DNA from: Gordonia rubripertincta
Lineage (GTDB): Bacteria > Actinomycetota > Actinomycetes > Mycobacteriales > Mycobacteriaceae
Reading direction: 5' to 3'
NCBI RefSeq assembly: GCF_038024875.1
Contig: NZ_CP136136.1
Span: forward strand, 3,720,001-3,784,000
DNA: 64,000 bases
Shown here: positions 26,095-35,089 of the stretch, piece by piece
Position numbering within the stretch: the stretch's first letter is position 1
How the letters are laid out: every line of letters starts with the position of its first letter
Program-made: the position numbers and the translations under genes
The notes under the pieces: generated by a model
The model's database searches: none
Seen by the model: only the letters and a program-made list of their open reading frames with translations
What the model was told of the DNA's origin: nothing

Positions 26095-28866
26095 GTGTCT
26101 GACCATCTCGCCTTCTTGATCCTCGGCCTCGGTGCCGGTGCGGTGTTCGCTGCGCTTGGTATGTCCCTGGTGGTGACCTTCCGAAGTTCTGGGGTCGTCA
26201 ATTTCGCCACGGGTGCGCTCGCTCTCTATATCGCCTACACATTCGCCTTCTTACGCAAGGGGGAACTCCTTGTCCCCATTCCCGGGTTCCCGCAGACCAT
26301 CACGCTCTCGTCCCAGCCGCTGACGTTTACCTCCGCCGCGGCAATTTCCCTGGTGATCGCAGCTGCCGTCGGTCTCATCCTCTACCTACTGGTCTTTCGT
26401 TGGTTGCGCACGTCGTCACCAGTGGCCAAGGCTGTCGCGAGCATCGGAGTGATGCTCGTCGTGCAGCTCGTACTCGCCATGCGGGTCGGGACCAGTCCGG
26501 TCTCGGTCGAACCCATTCTGTCGCAGGAGATCTACACGGTCTCCGGTGTCCGCATCCCGGCCGACCGGGTCTGGTTCGCGCTCATCATCATCGTGCTCGC
26601 GCTCGCCCTGGGCGCGCTGATCAAATACACGCGGTTCGGACTGGCCACCCGGGCGGTCGCCGAAACCGAACGTGGAGCGATTGTCTCGGGCCTCTCGCCG
26701 AATCGTGTCGCAGCCATCAACTGGGCTCTGAGCGTCGTCGTCGCCGGCGTCAGTGGCATCCTGATCGCGCCGATCGTTCCGTTGGTGCCACTGTCATACA
26801 CACTGTTCATCGTCCCAGCGCTCGCCGCGGCAATGGTCGGCGGCTTCACGAAGGTGGGGCCGACCGTCGCGGCGGGACTGATCATCGGCATGGTCCAGGG
26901 TGAGCTGATCTACCTGCAGAACACCATCGACTGGTTCCCGGCAGGCGGCGTCGCGGAGCTGGCCACGCTCGTGCTGATCCTGGTGTTGCTCGTCGTCCGA
27001 CGCGCTCAACTCCCTCAGCGCGGGACTCTCTCCTCCTTGTCGCTGGGACGCGCACCACGGCCGCGGAACCTTGTGACGCCGACGATGATTGCGGTCGCCA
27101 TCGGGCTCGTGGCGTTGTTCGCCACGAGTGGGGGCACTCGCGGTGCGGTGATCACCACCATCGTGCTGGCCATCATCGGACTCTCCCAGGTGGTGGTCAC
27201 CGGATTCGCCGGCCAGGTGTCTCTCGCACAGTTGACCCTCGCGGGCACCTCGGCCTTCGTCGTGAGCCGCCTGACCACGGTCCTCGGCGTGCCGTTTCCG
27301 TTCGCTCCGATAGTCGCGGCGCTCGTCGCCACCGTCATCGGAGTCGTGATCGGCCTACCCGCACTCCGACTGCGCGGGCTGCCCGTTGCGGTGCTCACCC
27401 TGGCCATGGCGGTCACGTTGGAGGCCTTCTGGTTCCGAAACACCGACTTCAACGGTGGTGCCGTGGGTGCTCCGGTGGAGAACCCCACCATGTTCGGCCT
27501 GGACTTCGGCATCGGGAACGGCGACGCGTATCCCCGCATCACCTTCGGAATCCTCTGCCTCGTGGTCGCCGTACTCGTCGGCCTTGGCGTCGCGTTCCTG
27601 CGCCGTAGCAGGCTCGGCGCGTCGATGCTCGCCGTGCGCGCCAACGAGCGGTCTGCCGCGGCATCCGGCATCGCGGTGAACCGGGTCAAGATCATCGCGT
27701 TCGCGATCGGTTCGTTCATCGCCGGCCTCGGCGGCGCCCTGATGGCCTATCAACAGAATGTCGCGTCGGCGGCCAGCTACTCTGCGCTGGCCGGAATCGC
27801 CCTGTTCGCAACCGTGTACCTGGCCGGCATCAGTTCAATCGGTGGCGGGGTTCTCTCCGGCGTCATCGGGGTGGGTGGCATCTTGTACTTTGCGCTCGAC
27901 AAGTGGGTCAACCTCGGCGACTACTTCGCCGTGATCACCGGTGTGCTCCTGATTGTGTCCGTCATCGTGAACCCGGACGGCATCGTCGGCCCCGTCCACG
28001 CGCTGATCGCCCGACTTCGCCACCGCCCCAACGGATCGGTCGATCTGGAGCTCTCTGTCGACCCGACCTCGATATCCGAAGCTCCCGCTCTTGGCGCCGA
28101 AGTGCTGTCCGCCGAGGCCGTCGGAATGCGTTACGGCGGCGTCATCGCCCTCGAAGACGTGAGCTTCTCAGTCCGCTCAGGCGAGATCCTCGGTCTGATC
28201 GGACCGAACGGGGCGGGCAAGACAACCCTCATCGACGCGCTCAGCGGGTTTGCCAACTCGAGTGGCTCGGTGGTTCTCGACGGCGAGCGTCTCGACGAAC
28301 TCGCACCACACGAACGCAGCCGGCGCGGACTCGGACGTACCTTCCAGGGCATCGAACTCTACGACGACCTGACCGTGCGGGAGAACGTGCTCGTCGGCAC
28401 CGAAGCCGCCAAGCATCGCGGCGAGGATGACCCCGATCTCGAGCGACTGTTCGAAATCCTGCACCTGACCCCGGTCGCCGACCGGATGGTCGCCGAACTG
28501 TCCCAGGGACAACGACAGTTGGTGTCGATCGCTCGCGCGCTGGCCGGACGCCCCAAGGCATTGATGCTCGACGAGCCCGCCGCCGGCCTCGACAGTTCGG
28601 AGAGCATGTGGCTCGGGCAGCGACTGCGCGCAGTCCGAGGCGCCGGGACGACGGTGGTCATGGTCGATCACGACATGGGATTGGTGCTCGACCTGTGTGA
28701 CCGCATCGTCGTCCTCGACCTCGGGCGTGTGATCGCCATCGGTACTCCCGACGAGATCAAGCAGAACCCCGAGGTCATCCGCGCATACCTCGGCAGCAGC
28801 GCACCCCCGGAGGAGGCCGCGTTGGAAGAACCCGCCCTCGCCCAGGCCCAGGAGGTCACCACGTGA
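26095..28866 (+). CDS. Fused ABC permease-permease-ATPase (LivH-LivM-LivG)
   Basis: A single 923-residue polypeptide combining three subunits that are usually separate. Residues ~1-300 are the LivH permease (GLGAGAVFAALGMSLVVTFR, with GMVQGELIYL late in the domain), ~325-635 the LivM permease (GLSQVVVTGFAGQVSLAQL, then RANERSAAASGI) and ~665-900 a LivG ATPase with Walker A LIGPNGAGKTT, signature LSQGQRQLVS and Walker B ALMLDEPAAGLD. The GTG start at 26095 follows AGAGAGCAAC, 91 bp after the receptor gene. Together with the next gene it forms a complete importer. No frameshift is visible across the joins. Confidence 0.9.
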   Translation: MSDHLAFLILGLGAGAVFAALGMSLVVTFRSSGVVNFATGALALYIAYTFAFLRKGELLVPIPGFPQTITLSSQPLTFTSAAAISLVIAAAVGLILYLLVFRWLRTSSPVAKAVASIGVMLVVQLVLAMRVGTSPVSVEPILSQEIYTVSGVRIPADRVWFALIIIVLALALGALIKYTRFGLATRAVAETERGAIVSGLSPNRVAAINWALSVVVAGVSGILIAPIVPLVPLSYTLFIVPALAAAMVGGFTKVGPTVAAGLIIGMVQGELIYLQNTIDWFPAGGVAELATLVLILVLLVVRRAQLPQRGTLSSLSLGRAPRPRNLVTPTMIAVAIGLVALFATSGGTRGAVITTIVLAIIGLSQVVVTGFAGQVSLAQLTLAGTSAFVVSRLTTVLGVPFPFAPIVAALVATVIGVVIGLPALRLRGLPVAVLTLAMAVTLEAFWFRNTDFNGGAVGAPVENPTMFGLDFGIGNGDAYPRITFGILCLVVAVLVGLGVAFLRRSRLGASMLAVRANERSAAASGIAVNRVKIIAFAIGSFIAGLGGALMAYQQNVASAASYSALAGIALFATVYLAGISSIGGGVLSGVIGVGGILYFALDKWVNLGDYFAVITGVLLIVSVIVNPDGIVGPVHALIARLRHRPNGSVDLELSVDPTSISEAPALGAEVLSAEAVGMRYGGVIALEDVSFSVRSGEILGLIGPNGAGKTTLIDALSGFANSSGSVVLDGERLDELAPHERSRRGLGRTFQGIELYDDLTVRENVLVGTEAAKHRGEDDPDLERLFEILHLTPVADRMVAELSQGQRQLVSIARALAGRPKALMLDEPAAGLDSSESMWLGQRLRAVRGAGTTVVMVDHDMGLVLDLCDRIVVLDLGRVIAIGTPDEIKQNPEVIRAYLGSSAPPEEAALEEPALAQAQEVTT

Positions 28867-29594
28867 ACACCACATCAAAGACCCCAGTGCTGTCATGTTC
28901 AGGACTGTCCGCGGGCTATGCGGGCGCACCGGTCATCCGAGATGTCGACCTGAGTGTTCACCGCGGCGAGATCCTCGCCTTGCTCGGCCCCAACGGTGCA
29001 GGCAAGACCACTACCCTGCTGGCGCTGGCCGGCTTGATCAACCGGGCGGACGGGTCGGTCACCCTGGACGGCAACACATTACGGTCAGGGCACTCTCGCC
29101 AGGCCGCCGGCCACGGGCTCGTACTGGTGCCCGACGATCGTGCGCTGTTCACCACGCTCACCACTTACGAGAACCTGAAACTCGCCGGCCGCAAGAAGGC
29201 AAAGATCGCCGGGGTGTTCGATCTGTTCCCTCGTCTGCGCGAACGGACCTCGGTAGCCGCCGGCTCGCTGTCGGGCGGCGAACAGCAGATGCTCGCCATC
29301 GGGCGCGCGCTGGTCCAGGACCCCACGGTGCTGCTCATCGACGAACTCAGCATGGGTCTGGCGCCGGTCATCGTCGAACAACTCCTGCCGGTGATCCGTC
29401 AGGTCGCCGACGACACCGGAACAGCGGTGATTCTCGTGGAGCAGCATGTCCGTCTCGCCCTGCAGACCGCCGACCGCGCCGTTGTGCTCGCCCACGGCAC
29501 CGAGGTCCTCTCCGGCGATGCCGGGGACCTGTTGGCGCATCCGGAGCGGATCGAGGCGGCCTATCTCGGCGGCGACAAGGTTGCCGCCGAGTAG
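28863..29594 (+). CDS. ABC transporter ATPase (LivF type)
   Basis: 243 residues: Walker A LLGPNGAGKTTTLLALAGL (~38-56), signature SLSGGEQQMLAIGRAL, Walker B VLLIDELSMGLAP and the switch histidine in ILVEQHVR. ELSMGLAP is typical of LivF rather than LivG. The GTG start overlaps the stop of the fused permease-ATPase gene (GTGA), so the two are translationally coupled. It supplies the second nucleotide-binding subunit. It ends only seven bases before the convergent crotonase gene. Confidence 0.93.
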   Translation: MNTTSKTPVLSCSGLSAGYAGAPVIRDVDLSVHRGEILALLGPNGAGKTTTLLALAGLINRADGSVTLDGNTLRSGHSRQAAGHGLVLVPDDRALFTTLTTYENLKLAGRKKAKIAGVFDLFPRLRERTSVAAGSLSGGEQQMLAIGRALVQDPTVLLIDELSMGLAPVIVEQLLPVIRQVADDTGTAVILVEQHVRLALQTADRAVVLAHGTEVLSGDAGDLLAHPERIEAAYLGGDKVAAE

Positions 29595-29601
29595 GACCCG
29601 G

Positions 29602-30369
29602 TTACGTCTGATCCGGCTTCTGCGTTCGCGTGGAGAAGCGACGACGGATCTCCGCGCCGTTCGGCCGCCAGGTCGCCGCTGCCTCGGCCTCGAGACCGAG
29701 GGCGTGCGCCGTGGAGCTTCCGGCGCCGTCGTTGAGTAACCGGAGCAGTCGACGTGTTGCCTCGGGGTGAGCGGCCGCGATGGATTCTGCGATCTCGAGG
29801 GTCCGCTCCATGAGCCGATCGGCCGGCACGACTTCGTTGGCGAGCCCGATACGCAACGCCGTCTGCGCATCGACGGGGTTCCCGGTGAGCATGATCTGGG
29901 TGGCCATCGGCAGTCCGACAATCCGCGGCAGCATCGCGCTGCCGCCCCATCCATCGATCAGACCGATCGACGTGTGCGTGTCGGCGAACACGGCCTCCTC
30001 GGAGGCGATGATGAACGAGCAACTGACCGCGAGCTCGAGCCCACCGGTGAAGCATGGACCGTTGACAGCTGCGATCACCGGCTTGGACAGCGATCGCATC
30101 ACCTGTGTGGGTGTCGCACCTTCCGGGGCCGTCGCAGGCCCGGTCAACGCCTCCGACAGATCCACGCCTGACGAGAATGCACTTCCCGCGCCCGTGACGA
30201 TGATGACCCGCACATCGTCGTCGGCTTCAGCGGTGGCGAACTCCTTCCTGAGTGCACGGCGCAAGGCCCTGTCGAGTGCGTTGCGTCGGGCAGGGCGGTT
30301 CAACGTCAGGACGGTGACGCCGCCGCGACGATCCACGAGCAACGGCTGCCCGCCTGCTTCGTTGGTCAT
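29602..30369 (-). CDS. Enoyl-CoA hydratase/isomerase-family protein
   Basis: A 255-residue crotonase. The oxyanion-hole blocks are AFSSGVDLSEAL and VNGPCFTGGLELAVSC. The first hydratase glutamate (GGLEL) is present, but the second position lies in ADTHTSIGLIDGWGG and is not Glu. This pattern is frequent in actinobacterial crotonases of unknown reaction. The acyl-CoA synthetase, a second crotonase and an LLM enzyme follow upstream on the same strand, but a 40-bp gap with a weak ribosome site leaves it open whether they share one message. Confidence 0.88.
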   Translation of the reverse strand: MTNEAGGQPLLVDRRGGVTVLTLNRPARRNALDRALRRALRKEFATAEADDDVRVIIVTGAGSAFSSGVDLSEALTGPATAPEGATPTQVMRSLSKPVIAAVNGPCFTGGLELAVSCSFIIASEEAVFADTHTSIGLIDGWGGSAMLPRIVGLPMATQIMLTGNPVDAQTALRIGLANEVVPADRLMERTLEIAESIAAAHPEATRRLLRLLNDGAGSSTAHALGLEAEAAATWRPNGAEIRRRFSTRTQKPDQT

Positions 30370-30409
30370 GTTTGCCGTCCCGTCATCACACCTCCGGAAG
30401 TGCCGGCTT

Positions 30410-31903
30410 TCAGCTCACCGGCAGCTTGCGGCGGAGCACCTTTCCACTGGGCAGCCGCGGAAACTCGTCGAGGAAGGTCCACCCGCGGGGAACCTTGAAG
30501 CCGGCGAGGTGCTCGCGTGCGTACGCGGCGAGCGCTTTCTCGAGATCCGGTCCGGGATGCGTCTCGTCGCTGGGCAATACGAACGCGTGCACCCGCTGGC
30601 CGAACTCGTCGTCGGCGACCCCGATGACGGCGACGTCGGCAACTGCCGGGTGCAGGATGAGTACGTCCTCGATCTCGCGTGGATAGACGTTGACGCCACC
30701 GGAGAGGATCAGATCGGTTCGCCGGTCGGACAGGTACAGATAGCCGTCGGCGTCGACATGACCGAGATCTCCGAGGGTGTTCCAGCCACGGTCATTCCAC
30801 GCACCAGCGGTCTTGTCGGGATCACCGTGGTATTCGAACCGGCGGACGTCACCGAACCAGACCTGCCCGACCTCGCCGACCGGCAGTTCGTTGCCGTCGT
30901 CGTCGCAGATGTGCACAACTCCGAGCAGAGCCTTTCCGACCGTACCGGGCCGTTCGAGCCAGGCCTTCGAGTCGACCATGAAGAATCCGGTTCCCTCACT
31001 GCCTGCGTAGAACTCGACGAGAATCGGCCCGAGCCAATCGATCATCTGCCGTTTGATCTCGACGGGACATGGCGCACCGGCGTGGATCATGATGCGCAGC
31101 GAGCCGACGTCGTGGGATCGGCGCACCTCGTCGGGGAGCTTGAGCAGCCGAACGAACATGGTGGGTACGAATTGTGCTGCGGTCACACCATACTGCTCGA
31201 TCAGGGCGAGCGAGCGTTCCGCATCGAACCGCCCCATCACGACTGCTGTGCCGCCGTTGCGGATGGCCCCCATGGACCACCCCAACGGCGCCGCATGATA
31301 GAGCGGACCCAGGCTGAGGTATATCGTGTCGCGGCCGAGACCGAATGCGGTACCCATCATGTGGTCGATCGCGTATCCGGTTCCGAACGCATCACCGGTC
31401 AACTCGGGCAGTATCCCCTTGGGACGGCCCGTGGTGCCGGAGCTGTAGAACATGTAGCAGCCCTCCAGCTCATGCGCGATCGGGATGTCCGGAGCCACGG
31501 ATGCCAGGTCCTCGAGATCCTCACCGACGGTCAGCCTGGTCACCTCGCGCGAGGCCGATCGCACGCATTCGTCGGCGAGCGCTGCGAGTTCGGGCGATGA
31601 GATGAGCACCGTCGCCTCGCAGTTGTCGACGATGTATGCCGCCTCGGCGACGGTGAGATGCCAGTTGACCGGGGTGTAGAAGAGCCCTGAGCGTTGCGCA
31701 GCCCACGCCACCGGAAAAACGTCCAGACGATTCTCCATCAGGATCGCGATGTGGTCCCCCGGCCGCAACCCGAGGTCGGCCAACACGTGCGCGATCCGGT
31801 TCGACGCGCGCTCTAGTTCCGCATAGCTGATCGACTGGCCCGATTCACCCATGATCACAGCAGGTTTGCTTCCCAGCTCGGCAGCGAGCGCGGTGAGGTG
31901 CAT
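30410..31903 (-). CDS. Acyl-CoA synthetase (AMP-forming)
   Basis: A 497-residue ligase that activates a carboxylic acid through an acyl-adenylate. The ATP loop is YMFYSSGTTGRPKG, the core continues with FYAGSEGTG and NTLGDLGHVDADGYLYLSDR, and the catalytic lysine is in LPSGKVLRRKL at the C-terminus. ATG 31903 is chosen for its GGAGG site at 8-nt spacing; the frame upstream is not family-like. The acid-binding pocket cannot be read to a substrate. Part of the reverse-strand operon downstream of operator site 2. Confidence 0.93.
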   Translation of the reverse strand: MHLTALAAELGSKPAVIMGESGQSISYAELERASNRIAHVLADLGLRPGDHIAILMENRLDVFPVAWAAQRSGLFYTPVNWHLTVAEAAYIVDNCEATVLISSPELAALADECVRSASREVTRLTVGEDLEDLASVAPDIPIAHELEGCYMFYSSGTTGRPKGILPELTGDAFGTGYAIDHMMGTAFGLGRDTIYLSLGPLYHAAPLGWSMGAIRNGGTAVVMGRFDAERSLALIEQYGVTAAQFVPTMFVRLLKLPDEVRRSHDVGSLRIMIHAGAPCPVEIKRQMIDWLGPILVEFYAGSEGTGFFMVDSKAWLERPGTVGKALLGVVHICDDDGNELPVGEVGQVWFGDVRRFEYHGDPDKTAGAWNDRGWNTLGDLGHVDADGYLYLSDRRTDLILSGGVNVYPREIEDVLILHPAVADVAVIGVADDEFGQRVHAFVLPSDETHPGPDLEKALAAYAREHLAGFKVPRGWTFLDEFPRLPSGKVLRRKLPVS

Positions 31904-31970
31904 CAGTGGTCCTCCGTCATCGTCGACGTCACCCGATTGTGCGATATCGGTGAGCGGCTTCCACCGTCGA

Positions 31971-32741
31971 TCATCTGGCGAACTCGGGTCGGCGTTTCGC
32001 CAGAAACGCCCCGACCCCTTCTCTCGCGTCGGGATCACCGGCAGTGGTGCGAATGGCAAGCGCCTCCCGACGCAACGCGCTCTCGGGAGCCGCGTCCGCG
32101 GTCGCCCGCAAGAGCTGCTTGGTGGCGGCCTGTCCCCCGGCCGGGCCGGCGAGGACCTGATCGACGATCTTCTCGGCTACCCGATCGAGATCACCATCCG
32201 GAGCCACCCGGGCGACCAGGCCCGTCGCCAGTGCCTCGTCGGCGCTGATCGCATCGTTGAGAAGGGCCAGCCGCAGCGAGCGATGCAGACCCAGCGAGTG
32301 CACGAGCAGGCTGGTCCCACCGTCGACGTTGAGCCCGACCTTCGTATAGCCCAGACTGAATGTCGCCGTCTGGGCCGCGATGATGATGTCCGCCGCGGCG
32401 GCGAGCGGAAAGCCCGCCCCGGCAGCAGGACCCTGCACCACCGAGACCACCACGGCGTCGGCGCGGACGAGTTCGCTCACCACACGATGCAAGGAGTCGG
32501 CGAGGTCGTCGATGTAGTTGGACATGTCCGCAGCCGAGGCGAATGCCGCCAGATCCCCGCCGACGGAGAAGAAGCGTCCCTGCGCGCTGAGCACGATCAC
32601 TCGCGCCGAGTCAGCCGATGCCCGCCGCACCGCGGCAAACAGTTCCTCGACCATATCGGAGTGGACCGGGTTTCCCCGGTCACCATCGGTCAATGTGATG
32701 CGCGCACAACCTGACTCGAAGCGGTAGCTGACGAAGCTCAC
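31971..32741 (-). CDS. Crotonase-family isomerase (PaaG-like active site)
   Basis: 256 residues. The crotonase oxyanion segments are present (RFFSVGGDLAAF and VVQGPAAGAGFPLAAAAD), but both hydratase glutamates are replaced: GAGFPLA at the first and GYTKVGLNVDGG at the second. A conserved Asp in VDGG at this point is typical of PaaG-type enoyl/epoxy-CoA isomerases. A double-bond or ring rearranging isomerase is therefore more likely than a hydratase (inference). The GTG start is three bases after the LLM gene stop, with GGAAGG upstream. Confidence 0.85.
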   Translation of the reverse strand: MSFVSYRFESGCARITLTDGDRGNPVHSDMVEELFAAVRRASADSARVIVLSAQGRFFSVGGDLAAFASAADMSNYIDDLADSLHRVVSELVRADAVVVSVVQGPAAGAGFPLAAAADIIIAAQTATFSLGYTKVGLNVDGGTSLLVHSLGLHRSLRLALLNDAISADEALATGLVARVAPDGDLDRVAEKIVDQVLAGPAGGQAATKQLLRATADAAPESALRREALAIRTTAGDPDAREGVGAFLAKRRPEFAR

Positions 32742-32744
32742 GTA

Positions 32745-33740
32745 TCAGCCTTCCAGTAACGCCAGGCTGTTGTGAGCGTAGACCGCTCGTCGCCGATCGC
32801 TCACCAGGAACGCCGGCTGCCCCAGATATGTCAGATCCCGGGCCAGCGACCCCTCGGCCCTGCGCTCCGCCAGACGCGAACGCGCATCGGCCGTTGTGCC
32901 GCACACGGCAATCGTGTGGAGCATGTCGTCTGTGACGGCATTGGTGAAGGTGTCCATGTCCCCGGCTTTGAAGGCGGCGCGCAGCGCCGCCACGGCGTCC
33001 GTCCAGCCATGCTGCTCGATGAACGCGTCGTAGGTCTTCACGGTGAGGTAGAAGGCGATCATGCGGCGGGCGTCGAGGATGGCCCGATCCGGGTTGTCGT
33101 CATCAACCGCAGTGATCAGCCAACCGTGTTCGATCGTGCTGCTCTTGCCGGCGTCGGCCAGTCCTTTGGCGGTCGCCGGCCGGACGACGTCGTCCCACCA
33201 TTGCGCGGTGAACAAGCCGTGGCCGATGACCCCGTCGGCATGTCGGGCCGCAGCAGCGGCCATGCCTTTGTTGAAGCCGGCGAACAAAATCGGGACATCG
33301 AGTCGGCCCAGTACCGGTGCCTGGACCCGCGCGTCGACCCGATAGAACTCACCGTCGTAACGGACACGTTCGCCGTTCTCCGCATGCAGCCAGGCGCGTA
33401 CCGCTCCGGCGAGATCGCTCATTCGCGCGACCGGGCGGTCGGCCTCTGCCCCGACCCAGTCCCGATTGATCGCGTAGGCACCCGAACCGAGCCCGAGGAA
33501 CAATCGGCCCGCAGCGTGCTTGTGCAGCGTTCGAATCGCGGACGCGTGCGCGTACGGACTCCGGGAGAACGCATAGGCGATACTGGTGCCTACCTGGGCT
33601 TTTGTCGTGTTTGCCGCCATGTCCGCCAGTACCGAATATGCGTCGTTGTCGACAAAATCACCGGTGCAGAACGCCGCGATGCCGGCCTTCTCCGCCTCCT
33701 GTGCGACCTCGGCTCCGGGCCAGGGTAATCCGAACTCCAT
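32745..33740 (-). CDS. LLM-class flavin-dependent oxidoreductase
   Basis: A 331-residue TIM-barrel protein of the luciferase-like monooxygenase group: MEFGLPWPGAEVAQEAEKAG, VGTSIAYAFSRSPYAHA (strand 3 and flavin side) and GRLFLGLGSGAYAINRDW. The form is close to F420-dependent members, so the cofactor could be F420 or FMN. ATG 33740 has an AAAGGAG site at good spacing. It is the first gene of the reverse operon 33740-29602 and shares operator site 2 with the divergent hydratase gene. Reaction unknown. Confidence 0.87.
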   Translation of the reverse strand: MEFGLPWPGAEVAQEAEKAGIAAFCTGDFVDNDAYSVLADMAANTTKAQVGTSIAYAFSRSPYAHASAIRTLHKHAAGRLFLGLGSGAYAINRDWVGAEADRPVARMSDLAGAVRAWLHAENGERVRYDGEFYRVDARVQAPVLGRLDVPILFAGFNKGMAAAAARHADGVIGHGLFTAQWWDDVVRPATAKGLADAGKSSTIEHGWLITAVDDDNPDRAILDARRMIAFYLTVKTYDAFIEQHGWTDAVAALRAAFKAGDMDTFTNAVTDDMLHTIAVCGTTADARSRLAERRAEGSLARDLTYLGQPAFLVSDRRRAVYAHNSLALLEG

Positions 33741-33752
33741 CTCGACTCCTTT

Positions 33753-33768
33753 AATCATTTAGCTGATT
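33753..33768. promoter_or_regulatory. Island operator site 2 (LLM / MaoC divergent promoters)
   Basis: AATCATTTAGCTGATT matches the consensus at 14 of 16 positions, with perfect AATCA/TGATT arms. A TATAGT -10-like box for the rightward gene lies at 33775-33780, so a bound protein would cover the -35 to -10 space. Confidence 0.62.
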
Positions 33769-33811
33769 GTACTATATAGTGGCTGCAATAGCCGCTAGAT
33801 GAGGAGTCGCC

Positions 33812-35074
33812 GTGAGTGATGTGACCAACCCGCAATCCGCCGAGTACGGCATTCTGACCGACGAGTCGTTCGAGCGTTCACGCCGGCGTATCGGCATTCC
33901 GGAACGCCCTCTGACCCCGCACAATCACGAGGTGACCGCCGATGGCACACGCCATTTCGCGTTCGGATATGGCGATGCCAATCCCCTCTGGTGCGATCCC
34001 GACTACGGCAAGAACACCCGCTGGGGAACCCTGATCGCGCCGCCGAATTTCATGTACACCATGGGCGAGAACGCCGCGCCGCCGGTGAGCCCCGAGCAGA
34101 AGGCCCTGTTGAAGGGTGACCCGTTCGCCGGACTCGGCTCGTACCAGGCTGTGATGGAGTTCGAGTGGTTTCGCCCGCTGACGCTCGGCGACCGGTGTCA
34201 GGTCGTCCGTGCGCAGGTCGGGGTCGAGGAGAAGCCTTCGAAGTTCGGTGGTCGCACTGCTCACGTCACCAACGACTTCTTGTTCGCCAACGGTGCCGGT
34301 GAGATCCACGCCATCCAACGCGGCACCTGGATCAACGCCGAGCGCCACACCTCGCGGGCCAATGCCAAGAAGGCCGATCCCATCGACTTCACCACCCCGT
34401 ACACCGACGAGCAACTCGCCGAGATCGACGCGGCCTATGACGCCGAGACCAGGCGCGGCGCCGAGACCCGCTATTGGGAGGACGTCGAGATCGGCGACCA
34501 GATCGACAAGCGCGTCAAAGGCCCACTCACCGTCACCGATGTGATCGTGTGGCATGTCGGTTGGGGCATGCAGCTCACCCCGCCCGGGACATTCGGCATC
34601 TCACGGGCGATCCGTCGCAAGGTCCCCGGCCTGTACCCGGCGAACTCACGGAATATCCCCGATACCGTGCAACGCCTGCACTGGGAATCCGAACGTGCCG
34701 CGGAACTCGGCATCCCGATGAACTACGACTATGGTGCGATGCGCGAGACCTGGTTGACCCATGCCCTCACCGACTGGATCGGCGACGACGGCTGGCTGTG
34801 GAAGCTGTCGTGCCAGCACCGCAAGTTCAACTACATCGGCGACACCACCTGGATCACCGGCAAGGTCGTCGACAAGCGGCAGGTGACCGACGAGCAAGGC
34901 ACCCGCAATGAGGTTCACCTGGAACTGGCATGCACCAACCAGCGTGGCGAGACCAACACCCCGGGAACCGCGGTCGTACTGCTGCCGACTCGCGAGGCGG
35001 CCGTCGAACTGCCGAAGCCACCCGCCGACGATCTCCAGTCGCTGCTGGCCCATGAGATCGAGCGCTTCGCCTGA
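33812..35074 (+). CDS. MaoC-type acyl dehydratase (double hot-dog)
   Basis: A 420-residue protein with two hot-dog domains: an N-terminal FAS1-like dehydratase half (HFAFGYGDANPLWCDPDYGK near residues 50-69, where the Asp and a nearby His form the hydratase motif) and a C-terminal MaoC-like half (WEDVEIGDQIDKRVKGPLTV, then WHVGWGMQLTPPG). Such enzymes hydrate enoyl-CoA with R stereochemistry, and two-domain forms act on bulky acyl-CoAs in steroid catabolism (established for relatives). GTG 33812 follows GAGGAG. First gene of a four-gene forward operon. Confidence 0.87.
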   Translation: MSDVTNPQSAEYGILTDESFERSRRRIGIPERPLTPHNHEVTADGTRHFAFGYGDANPLWCDPDYGKNTRWGTLIAPPNFMYTMGENAAPPVSPEQKALLKGDPFAGLGSYQAVMEFEWFRPLTLGDRCQVVRAQVGVEEKPSKFGGRTAHVTNDFLFANGAGEIHAIQRGTWINAERHTSRANAKKADPIDFTTPYTDEQLAEIDAAYDAETRRGAETRYWEDVEIGDQIDKRVKGPLTVTDVIVWHVGWGMQLTPPGTFGISRAIRRKVPGLYPANSRNIPDTVQRLHWESERAAELGIPMNYDYGAMRETWLTHALTDWIGDDGWLWKLSCQHRKFNYIGDTTWITGKVVDKRQVTDEQGTRNEVHLELACTNQRGETNTPGTAVVLLPTREAAVELPKPPADDLQSLLAHEIERFA

Positions 35075-35089
35075 GACGGGACCACACAC

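Noticed and set aside
29780..31600. A 606-codon forward frame opposite the crotonase and acyl-CoA synthetase genes.
   Set aside because: The reverse-strand genes carry full family motifs. The forward translation is low-complexity and unlike any protein.
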